Assembly: GCA_030605805.1 (NCBI GenBank)
Contig: JAUWHQ010000136.1
Location: forward strand, 1 to 13,973
DNA length: 13,973 bases
Direction of reading: 5' to 3'
Origin: Methanosarcinales archaeon
GTDB taxonomy: Archaea; Halobacteriota; Methanosarcinia; Methanosarcinales; Methanogasteraceae
Positions 13,429-13,973 of the stretch are shown piece by piece (position 1 is the first letter of the stretch; every line of letters begins with the position of its first letter). Below the pieces are notes generated by a model. The model made no database searches. It saw only the letters and a program-made list of their open reading frames with translations, and was not told the DNA's origin. Both the position numbers and the translations under genes were made by a program.

Positions 13429-13973
13429 TCAAACATAATACTTTTCGCATTCTTTCCCCATCAGGCTCAAAATATCCCATAACTCCTCAGTCATGTTCGC
13501 AAGTCCCCGCTCAGAAGCCCCACCAAGTCGAATCGTTGCTTCTGTGATCCCCCTGAACAGAAAAAACACCCACCGCATCGTAGGATTCTGCACAGGTTTA
13601 TTCACCTGATTTCTAACAAATTTTCCGGTCTTTTTCAACCTCTGCCTAAGCGTCCACTGAGCAATTGAATAAATGAACAGACACAGTACCATAATCATTG
13701 CCAATGCTTCGATTCTGCTTTCTTTCTTCAAATACACCTCTGAAACATGAAAACTCTTATCTTTCAAAAACCGGAACCCACGCTCGACCGTACTCTGACT
13801 TTTGTAATATGACAGGATTTCATCAGCCGTAAGACCTGGATCATTGGTTGCCAGAATAAATCGCCCCAGTTTTTCACGTTTTCGTGCAATTGCCGGTTCA
13901 TCCACCACGATCTTGGCTTTCACCGAATAATGTGTCTCAAGCTCCTCTCCTTTCTTCGGTCTTCCCCTTTTAC
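13429..13973 (-). CDS. IS4-superfamily (IS1634-like) transposase, C-terminal part, runs off the window
   Basis: The frame is open to the window edge; the visible part begins KRGRPKKGEELETHYSVKAK, so the GTG at 13923 is internal and not the start. The segment YYKSQSTVERGFRFLKDKSF holds the Y-x2-x-x3-E-R...K signature around the third acidic residue of the DDE catalytic triad. It is followed by a hydrophobic helix (IEALAMIMVLCLFIYSIAQW) typical of IS1634-type enzymes, and by MRWVFFLFRGITEATI. The C-terminus appears complete (stop 13429-13431). The IS right end should lie shortly left of 13429, but I could not define the terminal inverted repeat because the other end is outside the window. Confidence 0.85.
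   Translation of the reverse strand, partial: KRGRPKKGEELETHYSVKAKIVVDEPAIARKREKLGRFILATNDPGLTADEILSYYKSQSTVERGFRFLKDKSFHVSEVYLKKESRIEALAMIMVLCLFIYSIAQWTLRQRLKKTGKFVRNQVNKPVQNPTMRWVFFLFRGITEATIRLGGASERGLANMTEELWDILSLMGKECEKYYV

Overview
This window comes from an archaeal chromosome, most likely a methanogen-type euryarchaeon (Methanosarcina/ANME-like 'Methanomicrobia' in the broad sense; the species is not resolved). The evidence is archaeal-only ribosomal proteins (S4e, L32e, L19e), a Zn-type S14, an RNA polymerase subunit D with two intact 4Fe-4S motifs, archaeal RIO2 kinase and Trm5, a tRNA intron with a textbook bulge-helix-bulge, GGTGAT-type Shine-Dalgarno sites, TATA-box promoters, and an HdrD-like protein of the kind common in methanogens.

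Layout. (1) 1-1507: the 3' part of a group II intron whose reverse transcriptase/maturase gene carries two frameshifts; domains V and VI are intact and the intron ends just upstream of a tRNA promoter. (2) 1558-2578: a compact RNA/ribosome-biogenesis cluster. tRNA-Met(CAT) with a 29-nt intron on + overlaps, antisense, the last 8 codons and stop of the RIO2 kinase gene on -; the RIO2 start lies 7 nt downstream of tRNA-Cys on the same strand. (3) 2725-4554 (-): a CPA1-type cation/H+ antiporter fused to an RCK (TrkA-N/TrkA-C) regulatory module. (4) 4699-9050 (+): a tightly packed operon of eight ribosomal protein genes (L24, S4e, L5, S14, S8, L6, L32e, L19e) ending in rpoD, followed 6 nt later by tRNA-Leu(CAG). 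This is the middle of the archaeal spc operon, cut before L24 and after L19e, with rpoD attached. (5) 9191-10540 (+): an unrecognised, very acidic protein with nested repeats (three 72-residue units, each made of two related halves). (6) 10803-12855 (+): an HdrD-like iron-sulfur protein overlapping trm5 by 17 bp. (7) 12856-13428: a gene-poor stretch with hairpins, a tandem repeat and a possible decayed IS200/IS605 end. (8) 13429-13973 (-): the C-terminal part of an IS4/IS1634-type transposase running off the window.

Functionally, the core is about translation: ribosomal proteins, small-subunit maturation (RIO2), RNA polymerase assembly (RpoD), three tRNAs and a G37 tRNA methyltransferase, two of whose expected substrates (tRNA-Cys and tRNA-Leu, both with G37) lie in the window. 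Both edges are occupied by mobile elements, which fits an origin of the broken gene order by rearrangement. I found no clear new defence system. The most unusual items are the rearranged spc/rpoD operon, the RIO2 gene wedged between two tRNAs, and the acidic nested-repeat protein.
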